Shown: positions 17,163 to 26,793 of the stretch, one piece after another
How the letters are laid out: each line of letters begins with the position of its first letter
Numbering within the stretch: position 1 is the stretch's first letter
Assembly (NCBI GenBank): GCA_947498325.1
Contig: CANMKE010000021.1
Coordinates: 34,349 to 98,348, forward strand
Length of the DNA: 64,000 bases
Origin: an uncultured Persicobacter sp.
GTDB lineage: Bacteria > Bacteroidota > Bacteroidia > Cytophagales > Cyclobacteriaceae
Reading direction: 5' to 3'
The notes under the pieces: model-generated
The model's input: only the letters and a program-made list of their open reading frames with translations
Databases searched by the model: none
What the model was told of the DNA's origin: nothing
Made by a program: the position numbers and the translations under genes

Positions 17163-18077
17163 ATGAGTTTAACGAAATTATCAGATTTGAGCCAACTGTT
17201 AATCGATGCATCCATTAAACCTCGTTTAGTGGTCGCAGTAGCTGCAGATGATTATGTTTTGGCGGCGGTGAGTGAGGCGGCGAGTGCTGGCTATGTTTTT
17301 CCTATCCTTGTTGGTGATGCGGATAAGATTAAGATGGTTATTGAGCAAAATAATTTCGTTTTCAATCAGGTTGAAATTGTTGATGAGCCCGATGATGATA
17401 AAGCCGTTTATCAGGCCGTTGCATATATAGCAGAAGGTAAGGCTGACATTCTAATGAAGGGCCTTATATCAACGGGTACATTGTTAAAGCGTGTTCTTGA
17501 TAAGACGTTTAATCTGAAAGCTTCTAAAGTGATGTCTCATTTGGCATTTTTTGAGATGCCGAGTCAAAATAGGGTAGTGGCAGTTACAGATGCTGCAATG
17601 AATATCGATCCTGATCTCAACCAAAAGGTAGCGATTGTAGAAAACTCAGTGAGCTTCATGCGAAAAATAGGCTATGAATTGCCTAAAGTAGCTGCCATAG
17701 CTGCTGTTGAAGTTGTTAATCCTGCAATGCAAGCCACCTTGGATGCCTCGGCACTGACGGTAATGAATCTTCGTGGTCAGATTAAAAATTGTGTGATAGA
17801 TGGTCCTTTGGCCTTGGACAATGCCGTGAGTATGGAAAGTGCTCAGCATAAAAAAATCACTTCTGATGTAGCGGGACAGGCAGACCTGCTTTTGGCACCA
17901 AATTTGGATTCAGGTAATATACTATATAAAGCCTTTGCGTTTATCGGGCATAGCCCCAGTGCGGCGGTAATTTTAGGCGCCAAATGCCCTATAGTATTGA
18001 CCTCGCGTGCGGACAGCCCACAATCGAAACTGAACTCTATTATGTTGGCTGCTGCAGCACTTGTTTTAAAAGATTAA
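17163..18077 (+). CDS. ptb: phosphate butyryltransferase
   Basis: The 304-residue protein belongs to the phosphate acetyl/butyryltransferase family: an N-terminal PRLVVAVAADD segment, then ADILMKGLISTGTLLKRVLD, VTDAAMNIDPDL and the C-terminal LLAPNLDSGNILYKA with ILGAKCPIVLTSRADS. The short length and the buk gene 10 bases downstream indicate butyryl-CoA rather than acetyl-CoA as substrate. It converts butyryl-CoA and phosphate to butyryl-phosphate and CoA in the cytoplasm. Branched acyl-CoAs such as isobutyryl-CoA are also accepted by some members. It is the first gene of a two-gene operon that ends at 19294-19324. Confidence 0.9.
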   Translation: MSLTKLSDLSQLLIDASIKPRLVVAVAADDYVLAAVSEAASAGYVFPILVGDADKIKMVIEQNNFVFNQVEIVDEPDDDKAVYQAVAYIAEGKADILMKGLISTGTLLKRVLDKTFNLKASKVMSHLAFFEMPSQNRVVAVTDAAMNIDPDLNQKVAIVENSVSFMRKIGYELPKVAAIAAVEVVNPAMQATLDASALTVMNLRGQIKNCVIDGPLALDNAVSMESAQHKKITSDVAGQADLLLAPNLDSGNILYKAFAFIGHSPSAAVILGAKCPIVLTSRADSPQSKLNSIMLAAAALVLKD

Positions 18078-18087
18078 ACATTGACCC

Positions 18088-19194
18088 ATGAAAAGTTTAA
18101 AAATATTAACCCTAAACCCAGGATCTACCTCAACCAAAATTGCTGTTTATAGTGGAGAGTTGGTTTTGATCTCTGAAACGATAAAACACCAAAGCGAGGA
18201 GCTGGATCAGTTCGACACCATTTTTGATCAAATGGAACTGCGCAAGCACACCATTTTGGAGTGCCTTTCTGCGGCAAATATTGAGATTGATTCTTTAGAT
18301 ATGGTCATTGGTCGTGGTGGACTGTTGAAACCAATTTCGTCGGGGATTTATGAGGTCAATGAGGATATGCTTTATGATTTGGTTCATGGTGATTTGCAGC
18401 ATGCCTCCAATCTTGGCGCTTCAATTGCTCATGAAATTGCCAAAACCAGCACTAAAGGAATCAAGGCTTATATTGCAGACCCTGTGGTGGTCGATGAAAT
18501 GTCTGAAATTGCCAAGCTGACAGGACATCCAAATTTTAAGCGTCGTTCTATCTTTCATGCGCTCAATCATAAAGCCGTGGCGCGTCATTATGCAGGAATA
18601 ACTAAAAAGCCTTATGACCAAATGAACTTGATCATCGCTCACATGGGCGGAGGCGTTTCAGTTGGTGCACACCAAAATGGAAAGGTCGTGGATGTTAATC
18701 AGGCACTCGATGGAGAAGGGCCCGTTTCACCTGAGCGTTCGGGGAGCTTACCCGCAGGCGATTTGATTCGTGCCGCCTTCAGTGGAAAATATTCGGAGGC
18801 TGAAATGCTGAAGATGGTTGTTGGACACGGTGGGATGGTCGCTTATTTGGGGACTAATGATGCCTATAAAATTGAACAACTTGCAGAAAAAGGAGATGAA
18901 TCAGCTATTCAGTTTTATGAATTGATGGCCTATCAGGTGAGTAAAGAGATCGGCTCCCTTGCCACTATTTTTGCGGGTAATGTGGATGCCATAATACTAA
19001 CAGGTGGATTAGCAAAAAGTGATTACCTTGTTGATAAAATTAAAGCCCGCGTTTCTTTCTTATCCAAAGTAGAAGTATTTCCTGGGGAAGATGAAATGTA
19101 TGCTTTGGCCATGAATGGCATTTGGTTGAATCAGGGAATCCTGCAATTACAGACTTATAAAGGACGCGGAGAAAAAGAAAGTGTAAACGGCTGA
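18088..19194 (+). CDS. buk: butyrate kinase
   Basis: The 368-residue protein starts with the acetokinase-fold phosphate loop LTLNPGSTSTKIAVY and has VIGRGGLLKPI, the FHALNHKAVAR segment, the AHMGGGVSVGAH loop and the ILTGGLAKSDYL motif. These fit butyrate kinase, which makes ATP and butyrate (or a branched-chain acid) from the acyl-phosphate delivered by Ptb. The absence of the longer acetate-kinase insertions and pairing with ptb argue against acetate kinase. A bidirectional terminator follows. Confidence 0.92.
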   Translation: MKSLKILTLNPGSTSTKIAVYSGELVLISETIKHQSEELDQFDTIFDQMELRKHTILECLSAANIEIDSLDMVIGRGGLLKPISSGIYEVNEDMLYDLVHGDLQHASNLGASIAHEIAKTSTKGIKAYIADPVVVDEMSEIAKLTGHPNFKRRSIFHALNHKAVARHYAGITKKPYDQMNLIIAHMGGGVSVGAHQNGKVVDVNQALDGEGPVSPERSGSLPAGDLIRAAFSGKYSEAEMLKMVVGHGGMVAYLGTNDAYKIEQLAEKGDESAIQFYELMAYQVSKEIGSLATIFAGNVDAIILTGGLAKSDYLVDKIKARVSFLSKVEVFPGEDEMYALAMNGIWLNQGILQLQTYKGRGEKESVNG

Positions 19195-19293
19195 TTAGTA
19201 GGTCGTTGCTTAGTTGCTTAGTATCAAGACTACATGCGATAAGTTTAATTATAGCAGCTGTTTATTTTACATAATATTTACGAAACTGAAAAA

Positions 19294-19324
19294 AATAAAG
19301 GCTACCGAAAGGGTAGCCTTTATT
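19294..19324. terminator. bidirectional terminator between buk and the next gene
   Basis: AATAAAGGCTACC and GGTAGCCTTTATT form a 13-bp stem with loop GAAAG, with A-rich and T-rich flanks that serve both convergent genes. Confidence 0.92.
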
Positions 19325-19335
19325 TTTTAGGACTC

Positions 19336-19815
19336 TTATTCTTTTACCAAAGGAGTATTTACGCCTTGAGCAATGCGTAGTTGTGTATCTACAACATTTT
19401 CAATTTGGAAGAATCTGACAGCGACATAAACATTGATTTCTTTTTGAATGCGCTTGAAATAACGTTCTTGAATTTTCAGAATATTTTTTTCTTTTTTGAA
19501 GTAGTTTTTAGCAACTTCATCAAGTTGGTCTGCTGAGAGTTTTGCTTTTTCCAACTCAGCAAAGGCGATTAAGTTTTTGATAACATCTAAAGAATAATTG
19601 GACATTTCTTTTTCGTAATCAGCATAAATAGCCCAAAAAGCCTCGCTGTGCTCAGGCTTCAATTGCATATTTTCGACAAAAACAGCCTTTTTTTCCAACT
19701 GAATTTCTGAGTGAATCATTTGGATTTCTTCATTCGAAATATTGGTCTTTTGTGCATTAACATTGGCGAAAGTAAGACAAATAAACGCAGGAATTAGAAT
19801 GAATAATTTTTTCAT
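19336..19815 (-). CDS. small secreted helical protein, unknown function
   Basis: A signal peptide (residues 1-21, ending VNAQ) precedes about 138 residues that are almost all helix-forming and rich in Glu and Lys. Features include LKPEHSEAFWAIYADYEKEM and FFKKEKNILKIQERYFKRIQKEI. The overall look resembles small periplasmic helical proteins such as the Spy/CpxP type, but I see no LTxxQ motif and make no family call. It stands between convergent buk and the upstream CBS gene on the same strand and may share a transcript with the latter (53-base gap). Confidence 0.7.
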   Translation of the reverse strand: MKKLFILIPAFICLTFANVNAQKTNISNEEIQMIHSEIQLEKKAVFVENMQLKPEHSEAFWAIYADYEKEMSNYSLDVIKNLIAFAELEKAKLSADQLDEVAKNYFKKEKNILKIQERYFKRIQKEINVYVAVRFFQIENVVDTQLRIAQGVNTPLVKE

Positions 19816-19868
19816 GGTTGATCGTATTAAGTTATTGATTGATGTTCAGATTTTGTAAGCAATATAGG

Positions 19869-21251
19869 TTATTTTAATGTTTTTCTCATGTAATTTAGTA
19901 AATCAATTGGGGTAATTAATCCGAGAAATTTGCCTTGATCGATCAGTATAGCCGTTAATCCCTGTTTTAGCAATGACTGTAACTCACTTAGGCTTGCTTC
20001 TTTGTTAATGAGTTTCAGATCGGAAGTCATACAGTTACTCACAGGATGATTAAAGTTCAGTTGTTGATCGTTTAATGCCACCAAAAGATCGGACTCATCC
20101 ACTATACCGATAATCTTATCCTGATCCATGATTGGAAGTTGAGATATTTCATACAGCTTCATGTTATTCAAGGCCATATCCACGGTATCTTCCTTTTTTA
20201 AGGTAATCACTTCCCCCAGGTCATACCTTCGAGAGAGGAGATCTCTTAAATCGCCGAATTGTTCCTGTCGGATAAAACCTCGGTCTTTCATCCAAAAATC
20301 ATTGTACATTTTAGACAGGTATTTGTTTCCTGTGTCGCAGACAAACGTAACGACATTTTTAGGTGAAGTTTGCGCTTTACAGTAAGCGATGGCAGCTGCA
20401 AGGAGTGTTCCTGATGAAGAACCACCCAATAAACCTTCCTTGCGAAGAAGTTCCCGTGCAGTATTCAGGCTTGTTTCATCATCGACAGTAATCGCTTCAC
20501 TTACGGCCGAAAAATCACCGATGTCAGGAACAAAATCCTCCCCGATTCCTTCGACCACCCAAGAGCCTGCCTGATCAAACTTTCCTTTATTGATAAAGTC
20601 CGCCATGATGCTGCCTTTTGGGTCTGCAAGGATAATTTCAGTCGCTGGATAGTGTGCTTTAAAATATTTGCTCAAGCCCGTAACCGTTCCCGAAGAGCCT
20701 ACACCTACGACAATCGCATCTACCTTGCCTTGCAGTTGCTCGGCAATTTCAGGACCTGTAGTGGTGTAGTGTGCTTTAGGGTTGGCGCTATTTTCAAACT
20801 GATTGATATAATAGGCGTTGGGGGTTTCTTGGGCAATTTTTTTAGCTAAATCTTGGTAATATGCTGGATGACCTTTGTTTACATCAGATCTTGTTATAAT
20901 AATTTTAGTGCCCATTGCACGCAGGTGCTGCACTTTCTCCTGACTCATTTTATCAGGAATCACCAAAATTAACTCGTATCCTTTTACAGCGGCGACCAAT
21001 GCCAAGCCAATGCCCGTATTTCCAGCAGTGGCTTCTACAATGGTTCCTCCAGGTTTTAAATACCCCTTTTCTTCGGCATCAATGATCATCGACAAACCAA
21101 TTCGATCTTTTATAGACCCACCGGGGTTGAGCGATTCCATTTTCAGGTATAAATCACAAACGCCTGTGTCTATACGATTTACCTTAACCATTGGCGTTTT
21201 ACCAATCAGGTCAAGGCTATCCATTAGAAGTTTAGGGCAATCATTTACCAT
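19869..21251 (-). CDS. cystathionine beta-synthase (PLP domain plus CBS pair)
   Basis: Residues 1-325 form a type II PLP enzyme with LNPGGSIKDRIG (PLP Lys48), EATAGNTGIGLA, the phosphate-binding VGVGSSGTVTG and GGSSGTL. Residues 335-460 contain two CBS motifs (LGEVITLKKEDTV and SNCMTSDLKLINKEASL). It condenses serine (or O-acetylserine) and homocysteine or sulfide, acting in the cytoplasm in transsulfuration. The tandem CBS domains favour cystathionine beta-synthase over cysteine synthase and suggest nucleotide or S-adenosylmethionine control. No other methionine genes lie next to it. A frame start upstream is absent, so Met1 is used. Confidence 0.88.
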   Translation of the reverse strand: MVNDCPKLLMDSLDLIGKTPMVKVNRIDTGVCDLYLKMESLNPGGSIKDRIGLSMIIDAEEKGYLKPGGTIVEATAGNTGIGLALVAAVKGYELILVIPDKMSQEKVQHLRAMGTKIIITRSDVNKGHPAYYQDLAKKIAQETPNAYYINQFENSANPKAHYTTTGPEIAEQLQGKVDAIVVGVGSSGTVTGLSKYFKAHYPATEIILADPKGSIMADFINKGKFDQAGSWVVEGIGEDFVPDIGDFSAVSEAITVDDETSLNTARELLRKEGLLGGSSSGTLLAAAIAYCKAQTSPKNVVTFVCDTGNKYLSKMYNDFWMKDRGFIRQEQFGDLRDLLSRRYDLGEVITLKKEDTVDMALNNMKLYEISQLPIMDQDKIIGIVDESDLLVALNDQQLNFNHPVSNCMTSDLKLINKEASLSELQSLLKQGLTAILIDQGKFLGLITPIDLLNYMRKTLK

Positions 21252-21334
21252 GCTGTTGGGCTTTATTTTTTGGGTTTGATCATTTAATTGAACGATAAAA
21301 CCATAAAAATAGCCGAAAACCTTACAGATTTATT

Positions 21335-21841
21335 TTAGGAGGACTGAAGATACTGGCGCCAGCTTTTATTGGTCTTGATGGTATTTTTAAGCATCAATAG
21401 AAAAGAGGGCCTAAAGGGTTGATGGCGCAAAGTCATATTGGCTTGTTCAATGCTCCTATCTCCTTTTTTTGCATTGCATCTTTTACAGGCTGTTACGAGG
21501 TTTTTCCAGGTGGAAGGTCCGCCTTTCGAACGAGGAATGAGGTGGTCAAGGGTGAGGTCCTTGGTTTCGTCACAGTAAACACACTGATGATTGTCCCTTT
21601 TGAATATATTGGGCTTAGAAAGAATCACTTTCTGAAATGGGACATTAACATAATTTTTCAGCTTGATGATGGACGGCAGCGGATAGCGATGGTTAATGGT
21701 GCGCAGATATTCTCCTTCAGCCTGATTGACTAATTCAGCTTTATTCAAATATACCAATAAAAAGGCCTTGTAACTGTCACATACTGCCAAAGCACTATAA
21801 TCAGCATTGAGTAGAAGGGCGTGTTTTTGTAAATTCTTCAT
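21335..21841 (-). CDS. HNH endonuclease family protein
   Basis: The 168-residue protein has an HNH domain in its C-terminal half: CVYCDETKDLTLDHLIPRSKGG, then WKNLVTACKRCNAKKGDRS. The two CxxC pairs bind structural zinc and the LDH His is the likely catalytic residue. The N-terminal half (LLNADYSALAVCDSYKAFLLVYLNKAEL) is typical of the stand-alone HNH proteins found in Bacteroidota chromosomes. No intron, intein or phage genes are near, so a homing role is not indicated. Its biological role is unknown. Confidence 0.85.
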   Translation of the reverse strand: MKNLQKHALLLNADYSALAVCDSYKAFLLVYLNKAELVNQAEGEYLRTINHRYPLPSIIKLKNYVNVPFQKVILSKPNIFKRDNHQCVYCDETKDLTLDHLIPRSKGGPSTWKNLVTACKRCNAKKGDRSIEQANMTLRHQPFRPSFLLMLKNTIKTNKSWRQYLQSS

Positions 21842-22115
21842 AAATCAAAATGGCTCCGTTTGATAAGTATATATAAAATTTAGCCATTTTGTTTTAATTT
21901 TTGGTACTTATGTAACTTTTAATGATTTGAGCACCAGTATTTTATATTTCGGTATGCATTGAGCATCCACGAAATGGTTTATATCCCCCAGCCACTGGGG
22001 TGGGTTCATAATGTAAAAATGCAGTAATCAGTAAAAGTAAGCCATTAAAATTAGTTTATCCGCAAATGGAATAATCACTGATCATGGCCTACCTTTTATG
22101 ATGTTCCTAATGCGA

Positions 22116-23021
22116 TCAAGGAATTTCTTCGCCAAGATAAGCCTCATACAATACGAACCATTCCTGGGTCGTTAATTGATGTTGCAATCCTTCAAGGGCG
22201 TCTTTCAATCGCTGTATTTTTGTTGTTCCAAGCACGGGTACAGGTAGTGCAGGATGCTGACATAACCAAATCAACAGTAGCTGATCGAGTTGCACACCAT
22301 ATTTTTCCATGATGGGCTGAGCAGCGTCAATGATCCTGTTTTCTCGTTCACCTTTTTCCGCTTTGAATAACTTCCCTCCGCCTAAAGGAGACCAGATGGT
22401 TGGCTGGTAGCCTTTTTGTCGGGCTTGATCAAAGGTCCCGTCTGTAAATGCATCAGGCTTTAGTAAATTGCACTCTACCTGGTTGGTGGACAGCGGTGTA
22501 AGACTGTTAAGGTGCTCAAATTGGCTGGGTGTAAAATTGGAAACTCCAAAGTGGAGCACTTTACCTTCTTGCTTGAGTTCGTCAAAAACTTCTGCAACAA
22601 CCGAGGTGTCCACTAAGGGGCTTGGTCGGTGAAGAAGTAAAAAATCAAGGTAATCAGTATTAAAATTCATCAGCGATTGTTCAACGGAGGAACGAATATG
22701 TTTTGCGCTGTAATCATAATGTTTTGTAGTAAAAGCTGGACGAGCATCGCAAGGCATGCAAATACCACATTTTGTAATAATCTTCATGGAGGATCTCAGG
22801 CTGCTGTGATCCGCCAAGGCCTTCCCAAATTCCTGTTCAGTGGAGTAATTTCCATAAATATCAGCATGGTCAAAAGTATCAATGCCATTTTCTAAACAGG
22901 CCTCTATAAGGGCAAGATATTCCTTGGTATTAAATTGTGCACCCCACTTTCCCCATGTCATGGTTCCTGCAATTACAGGGGAGAAAAGAGCGGGTAGCTT
23001 ATTGTTACGATCAGTATTCAT
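22116..23021 (-). CDS. aldo/keto reductase
   Basis: The 301-residue protein has the AKR barrel with catalytic residues visible: DTFDHADIYG (Asp51, Tyr56), KIITKCG (Lys84) and LLLHRPSP (His). The NADPH-binding C-terminal part includes PVLGTTKIQRLKDAL. The start LPALFSPVIAGTMTWGKW is typical of the YdhF-like group of oxidoreductases. It would reduce aldehydes or ketones with NADPH; the substrate is unknown. It is divergent from icmF, with 153 bp between, and no functional link is evident. Confidence 0.88.
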   Translation of the reverse strand: MNTDRNNKLPALFSPVIAGTMTWGKWGAQFNTKEYLALIEACLENGIDTFDHADIYGNYSTEQEFGKALADHSSLRSSMKIITKCGICMPCDARPAFTTKHYDYSAKHIRSSVEQSLMNFNTDYLDFLLLHRPSPLVDTSVVAEVFDELKQEGKVLHFGVSNFTPSQFEHLNSLTPLSTNQVECNLLKPDAFTDGTFDQARQKGYQPTIWSPLGGGKLFKAEKGERENRIIDAAQPIMEKYGVQLDQLLLIWLCQHPALPVPVLGTTKIQRLKDALEGLQHQLTTQEWFVLYEAYLGEEIP

Positions 23022-23121
23022 ATTGTAAAGATAGTTGTACTCCCTAATTTGTCGCGCAAGATAACAGAATCAAATCATTTTTGAATTTAATGGGCAGATT
23101 AATTATTCTAACGTTTGCGAC

Positions 23122-23140
23122 TTGATCAGAAAATGATCAA
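23122..23140. promoter_or_regulatory. inverted repeat upstream of icmF
   Basis: TTGATCA and TGATCAA are separated by GAAAA, 34 bp before the icmF start. It is a candidate operator for icmF or the divergent reductase gene; no regulator can be named. Confidence 0.35.
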
Positions 23141-23174
23141 TTTATATTAGAAGTGAACCCAAAATAGCCCTTAT

Positions 23175-26100
23175 ATGAAAGCCGAGAAGCCTTATCAGCC
23201 TAAAAATTTTGTACGTATTGTTACTGCTGCCTCCTTGTTTGATGGGCACGATGCTGCGATTAATATTATGCGTCGGCTGATGCAACATGCAGGGGTAGAA
23301 GTGATCCATCTTGGTCATAATCGGTCTGTAAATGAGATTGTTGACTGTGCCATTCAGGAGGATGCACAGGCCATTGCCATTACTTCCTATCAGGGGGGGC
23401 ATTTGGAATTTTTTAAGTATATGTATGACCTGCTTTCGGAAAAGGGAGCGGCGGATATTCTGATTTTTGGTGGTGGCGGGGGGACTATTCTGCCCGATGA
23501 AATTACTGAGCTACACCAATACGGCATCAAAAAAATTTATTCTCCAGATGATGGCAGAAAAATGGGCTTGCAGGGCATGATCAATGATCTGGTGCGTAAG
23601 GCGGATTTTCCGCGTGGTGAAAATGAAATTTCCGTCCATGATCTGTCGGTGAAGAATCCCTATTTAGTCGCAAAAGCAATTTCTGCTGTGGAAAATGAAA
23701 TTTCGGTCCATGATTTGTCGCTCAAAGAGCTATATAAACAAGCGGAATCAACGAACATTCCTGTACTTGGGATAACCGGAACAGGTGGGGCGGGAAAATC
23801 TACCGTTACAGATGAACTTATACGACGACTGATTAGGGATTATTCTGACAAAATGATTGGGATTATTTCTGTTGATCCCAGTAGAAGGCGAACAGGAGGG
23901 GCGCTGCTTGGCGATCGAATAAGAATGAATTGTATTCATAATGAGCAGGTTTATCTTCGATCCATGGCTACTCGCGCTGAAAATGTTGCGTTAAGTGGAC
24001 ATATTAGGGACGCGGTGAACATTCTAAAAGTGGCGGCTTATGATTTCATCATTTTGGAAAGCTCGGGTATTGGTCAATCAAGCTCGGAAATGGTGGATAT
24101 TGCTGATCATACGGTCTATGTCATGACGCCAGAATATGGAGCAGCGAGTCAGTTAGAGAAAATAGATATGCTTGATTTTGCGGACTTTATCGTGCTGAAT
24201 AAGGCCGACAAAAGAGGTGCTGAAGATGCACTTCGAGATTTGCGCAAACAATACCGAAGAAATCATCAGGATTGGGAGACGCCCGACGAGCAACTACCCG
24301 TTTTTATGACCGTCGCTTCTCATTTCAATGGGCAGGGTGTCGAGCATACTTATCAGCAGATTGTCCATAAATTGTCGCAAAACCATCGCCGTACCTATTC
24401 TGTCACGGAAGAGGAGTCCATAAAACGTCGCAATGAAATTATTCCTCCTGCACGCGTCCGTTACTTGTCTGAGATAGCAGAAGTTATCAGAAACTATAAT
24501 ACCAAAGTGGCACGCGACAGTGAAACAGCACAGCAGGTTCAGGCACTGGAAATGACGAAGGAAATGCTCCCTGATTTGTCAACGATTGAAACAAAAATAG
24601 CCGAGTTGCGACAAAAAATGGACCATGAGAACTGGGCTGAATTATCTATCTGGGAGGCGTTGTCGGAGGAGTATAGTCGGGAAGAGGTTGAATATCAGGT
24701 TAGAAACAAAAAGATTAAAGTCAGTAATTATACCCTATCATTGTCGGGCACTAAGTTGCCCAAAGTACTGATGCCGACATATCAGGGATTTGGTGATCGA
24801 TTACGGTGGTTACGTCAGGAAAATTTGCCTGGTCGATTTCCTTATACAGCGGGGGTGTTTCCTTTTAAGCGAGAAGGGGAGGATCCCACGAGGATGTTTG
24901 CTGGTGAGGGGGGACCTGAGCGTACCAATCGGCGTTTTCATTATGTTAGTGCAGGTTTACCCGCCAAACGCTTGTCAACCGCTTTTGACTCCGTTACACT
25001 ATATGGCTCAGACCCAGCAGAAAGACCTGATATTTATGGAAAAGTGGGAAACTCTGGGGTTTCTGTTTGTTGTCTTGATGATGCCAAAAAACTGTATGCT
25101 GGTTTTGATTTATCAGACCCTAAGACGTCGGTGTCGATGACTATTAATGGCCCTGCCGCAGTGATAACAGCCTTTTTTATGAATGCCGCAATTGATCAGA
25201 ATTGTGAGAAATACATTCATCAGCATGGATTGGAGTCTGAAGTGCGACAAAAAATGGACGATATTTTTAAGCGCAGAGGACAGAAAAAGCCGACGTATCA
25301 GGGACCGCTTCCGAGTGGAAACGACGGATTGGGGACGTTTTTGTTAGGGGTATCTGGTTCCGATGTTTTACCCGAGGAGATATACCGACAAATCAGGGAC
25401 GAAACGTTGTCTCAGGTGAGGGGGACAGTTCAGGCGGATATTTTGAAGGAAGATCAGGCACAAAATACCTGTATATTTTCGACAGATTTCTCATTGCGAC
25501 TGATGGGGGATATGCAGTTATATTTTACAGCGCACCAAATTAATAATTTCTATTCCGTTTCAATATCTGGTTACCATATTGCCGAAGCAGGAGCCAATCC
25601 GATTACACAGTTGGCCTTTACGCTTGCTAACGGTTTTACCTATGTCGAATATTATTTGGCACGGGGGCTGAAGGTGGATGATTTCGTCCCTAATCTGTCG
25701 TTCTTTTTCAGCAATGGTATTGATCCCGAATATGCAGTGATCGGACGTGTGGCGCGTAGAATTTGGGCCAAGGCGATGAAATATAAATACCATGCAAACA
25801 GCCGAGCGCAGAAACTGAAATATCATATTCAGACCTCGGGTCGGTCGCTTCATGCACAGGATATTGCTTTCAATGATATCCGCACAACCTTGCAGGCCCT
25901 ATATGCGATTTATGATAATTGCAATAGCCTACATACCAATGCGTACGATGAGGCGATTACAACTCCAACGGAGGAATCTGTGCGTCGGGCAATGGCGATT
26001 CAGCTGGTGATTAATAAAGAGCTTGGCTTAGCAAAAAATGAAAATCCGCTGCAGGGCGCGTTTATCATTGAGGCGCTCACAGATTTGGTCGAAGAGGCTG

Positions 26101-26519
26101 TTTTAGCTGAATTTGACCGCCTGACAGATCGGGGCGGTGTGCTGGGTGCGATGGAAACCATGTACCAACGTTCTAAGATTCAGGAGGAAAGTATGCATTA
26201 TGAGCAAAAGAAAGCCGATGGGTCTCTACCGTTAATTGGAGTCAATACTTTTCTTTCCTCAACAGGTTCGCCAATTGAAACTCCTGGAGAAGTCATTCGA
26301 GCGACAGCAGATGAAAAACGCTATCAGATAAATATGCTGAATGATTTTCAAAAAGCCATGTCTGGGGAAAGTGAGCAACAGCTCGAGCGTTTAAAAGCGG
26401 CTGCTATTGCTGGTGAAAATATGTTCAATCAATTGATGGAAACCGTTAAATTCTGTAGCTTAGGACAAATAACAGCAGCACTTTATGAGGTCGGGGGGCA
26501 GTACCGCAGAAATATGTAA
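23175..26519 (+). CDS. icmF: fused isobutyryl-CoA mutase IcmF (B12 domain, G-protein chaperone, mutase)
   Basis: Residues 10-140 are a cobalamin-binding domain with FDGHDAA (cobalt ligand His25), SYQGG and FGGGGGT. Residues 195-430 are a MeaB-like GTPase with Walker [10 protein letters not shown] (202-210), [16 protein letters not shown] and NKAD. Residues 530-1114 are the mutase barrel ([37 protein letters not shown]). Phe562 and Gln763 appear to sit where methylmalonyl-CoA mutase has Tyr and Arg, which fits isobutyryl/n-butyryl-CoA as substrate (recalled alignment). The enzyme swaps isobutyryl-CoA and butyryl-CoA. The linker has a near-repeat: [10 protein letters not shown] at 149-158 and again at 173-182. 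Confidence 0.93.
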   Translation: MKAEKPYQPKNFVRIVTAASLFDGHDAAINIMRRLMQHAGVEVIHLGHNRSVNEIVDCAIQEDAQAIAITSYQGGHLEFFKYMYDLLSEKGAADILIFGGGGGTILPDEITELHQYGIKKIYSPDDGRKMGLQGMINDLVRKADFPRGENEISVHDLSVKNPYLVAKAISAVENEISVHDLSLKELYKQAESTNIPVLGITGTGGAGKSTVTDELIRRLIRDYSDKMIGIISVDPSRRRTGGALLGDRIRMNCIHNEQVYLRSMATRAENVALSGHIRDAVNILKVAAYDFIILESSGIGQSSSEMVDIADHTVYVMTPEYGAASQLEKIDMLDFADFIVLNKADKRGAEDALRDLRKQYRRNHQDWETPDEQLPVFMTVASHFNGQGVEHTYQQIVHKLSQNHRRTYSVTEEESIKRRNEIIPPARVRYLSEIAEVIRNYNTKVARDSETAQQVQALEMTKEMLPDLSTIETKIAELRQKMDHENWAELSIWEALSEEYSREEVEYQVRNKKIKVSNYTLSLSGTKLPKVLMPTYQGFGDRLRWLRQENLPGRFPYTAGVFPFKREGEDPTRMFAGEGGPERTNRRFHYVSAGLPAKRLSTAFDSVTLYGSDPAERPDIYGKVGNSGVSVCCLDDAKKLYAGFDLSDPKTSVSMTINGPAAVITAFFMNAAIDQNCEKYIHQHGLESEVRQKMDDIFKRRGQKKPTYQGPLPSGNDGLGTFLLGVSGSDVLPEEIYRQIRDETLSQVRGTVQADILKEDQAQNTCIFSTDFSLRLMGDMQLYFTAHQINNFYSVSISGYHIAEAGANPITQLAFTLANGFTYVEYYLARGLKVDDFVPNLSFFFSNGIDPEYAVIGRVARRIWAKAMKYKYHANSRAQKLKYHIQTSGRSLHAQDIAFNDIRTTLQALYAIYDNCNSLHTNAYDEAITTPTEESVRRAMAIQLVINKELGLAKNENPLQGAFIIEALTDLVEEAVLAEFDRLTDRGGVLGAMETMYQRSKIQEESMHYEQKKADGSLPLIGVNTFLSSTGSPIETPGEVIRATADEKRYQINMLNDFQKAMSGESEQQLERLKAAAIAGENMFNQLMETVKFCSLGQITAALYEVGGQYRRNM

Positions 26520-26793
26520 ATTTCAAAATTTGGCCAAAAAGGCCTTTTTAAATTAATTTTTATCAAAAAATGCTGTTTTTTTCTGCGAATATCACTTACT
26601 TGCATGTGGAAGTTTTGGCGTGATTTTTGATGATTTAAATCATCAAAATATTTGACGTACTTGTTGAGTAAATGGGCTGGAAAATGACCAATTTTCACAC
26701 CTTATTATATTCAGGTAAATTGCCAAAGCTTCATTTGGTTTCGGCCTTATATTTGATCTATTACACATAAAATAAACGATTTTTTATACAAGT

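Noticed and set aside
18088..19194. Acetate kinase instead of butyrate kinase
   Set aside because: Pairing with ptb and the shorter, butyrate-kinase-like sequence favour Buk.
21335..21841. HNH gene as sign of a mobile element
   Set aside because: No transposase, integrase, inverted ends or intron is near; stand-alone HNH genes are common in Bacteroidota.
21986..22000. Small hairpin CCCCAG/CTGGGG after the aldo/keto reductase gene
   Set aside because: It lacks a T tract on either strand and gives no clear terminator or operator signal.
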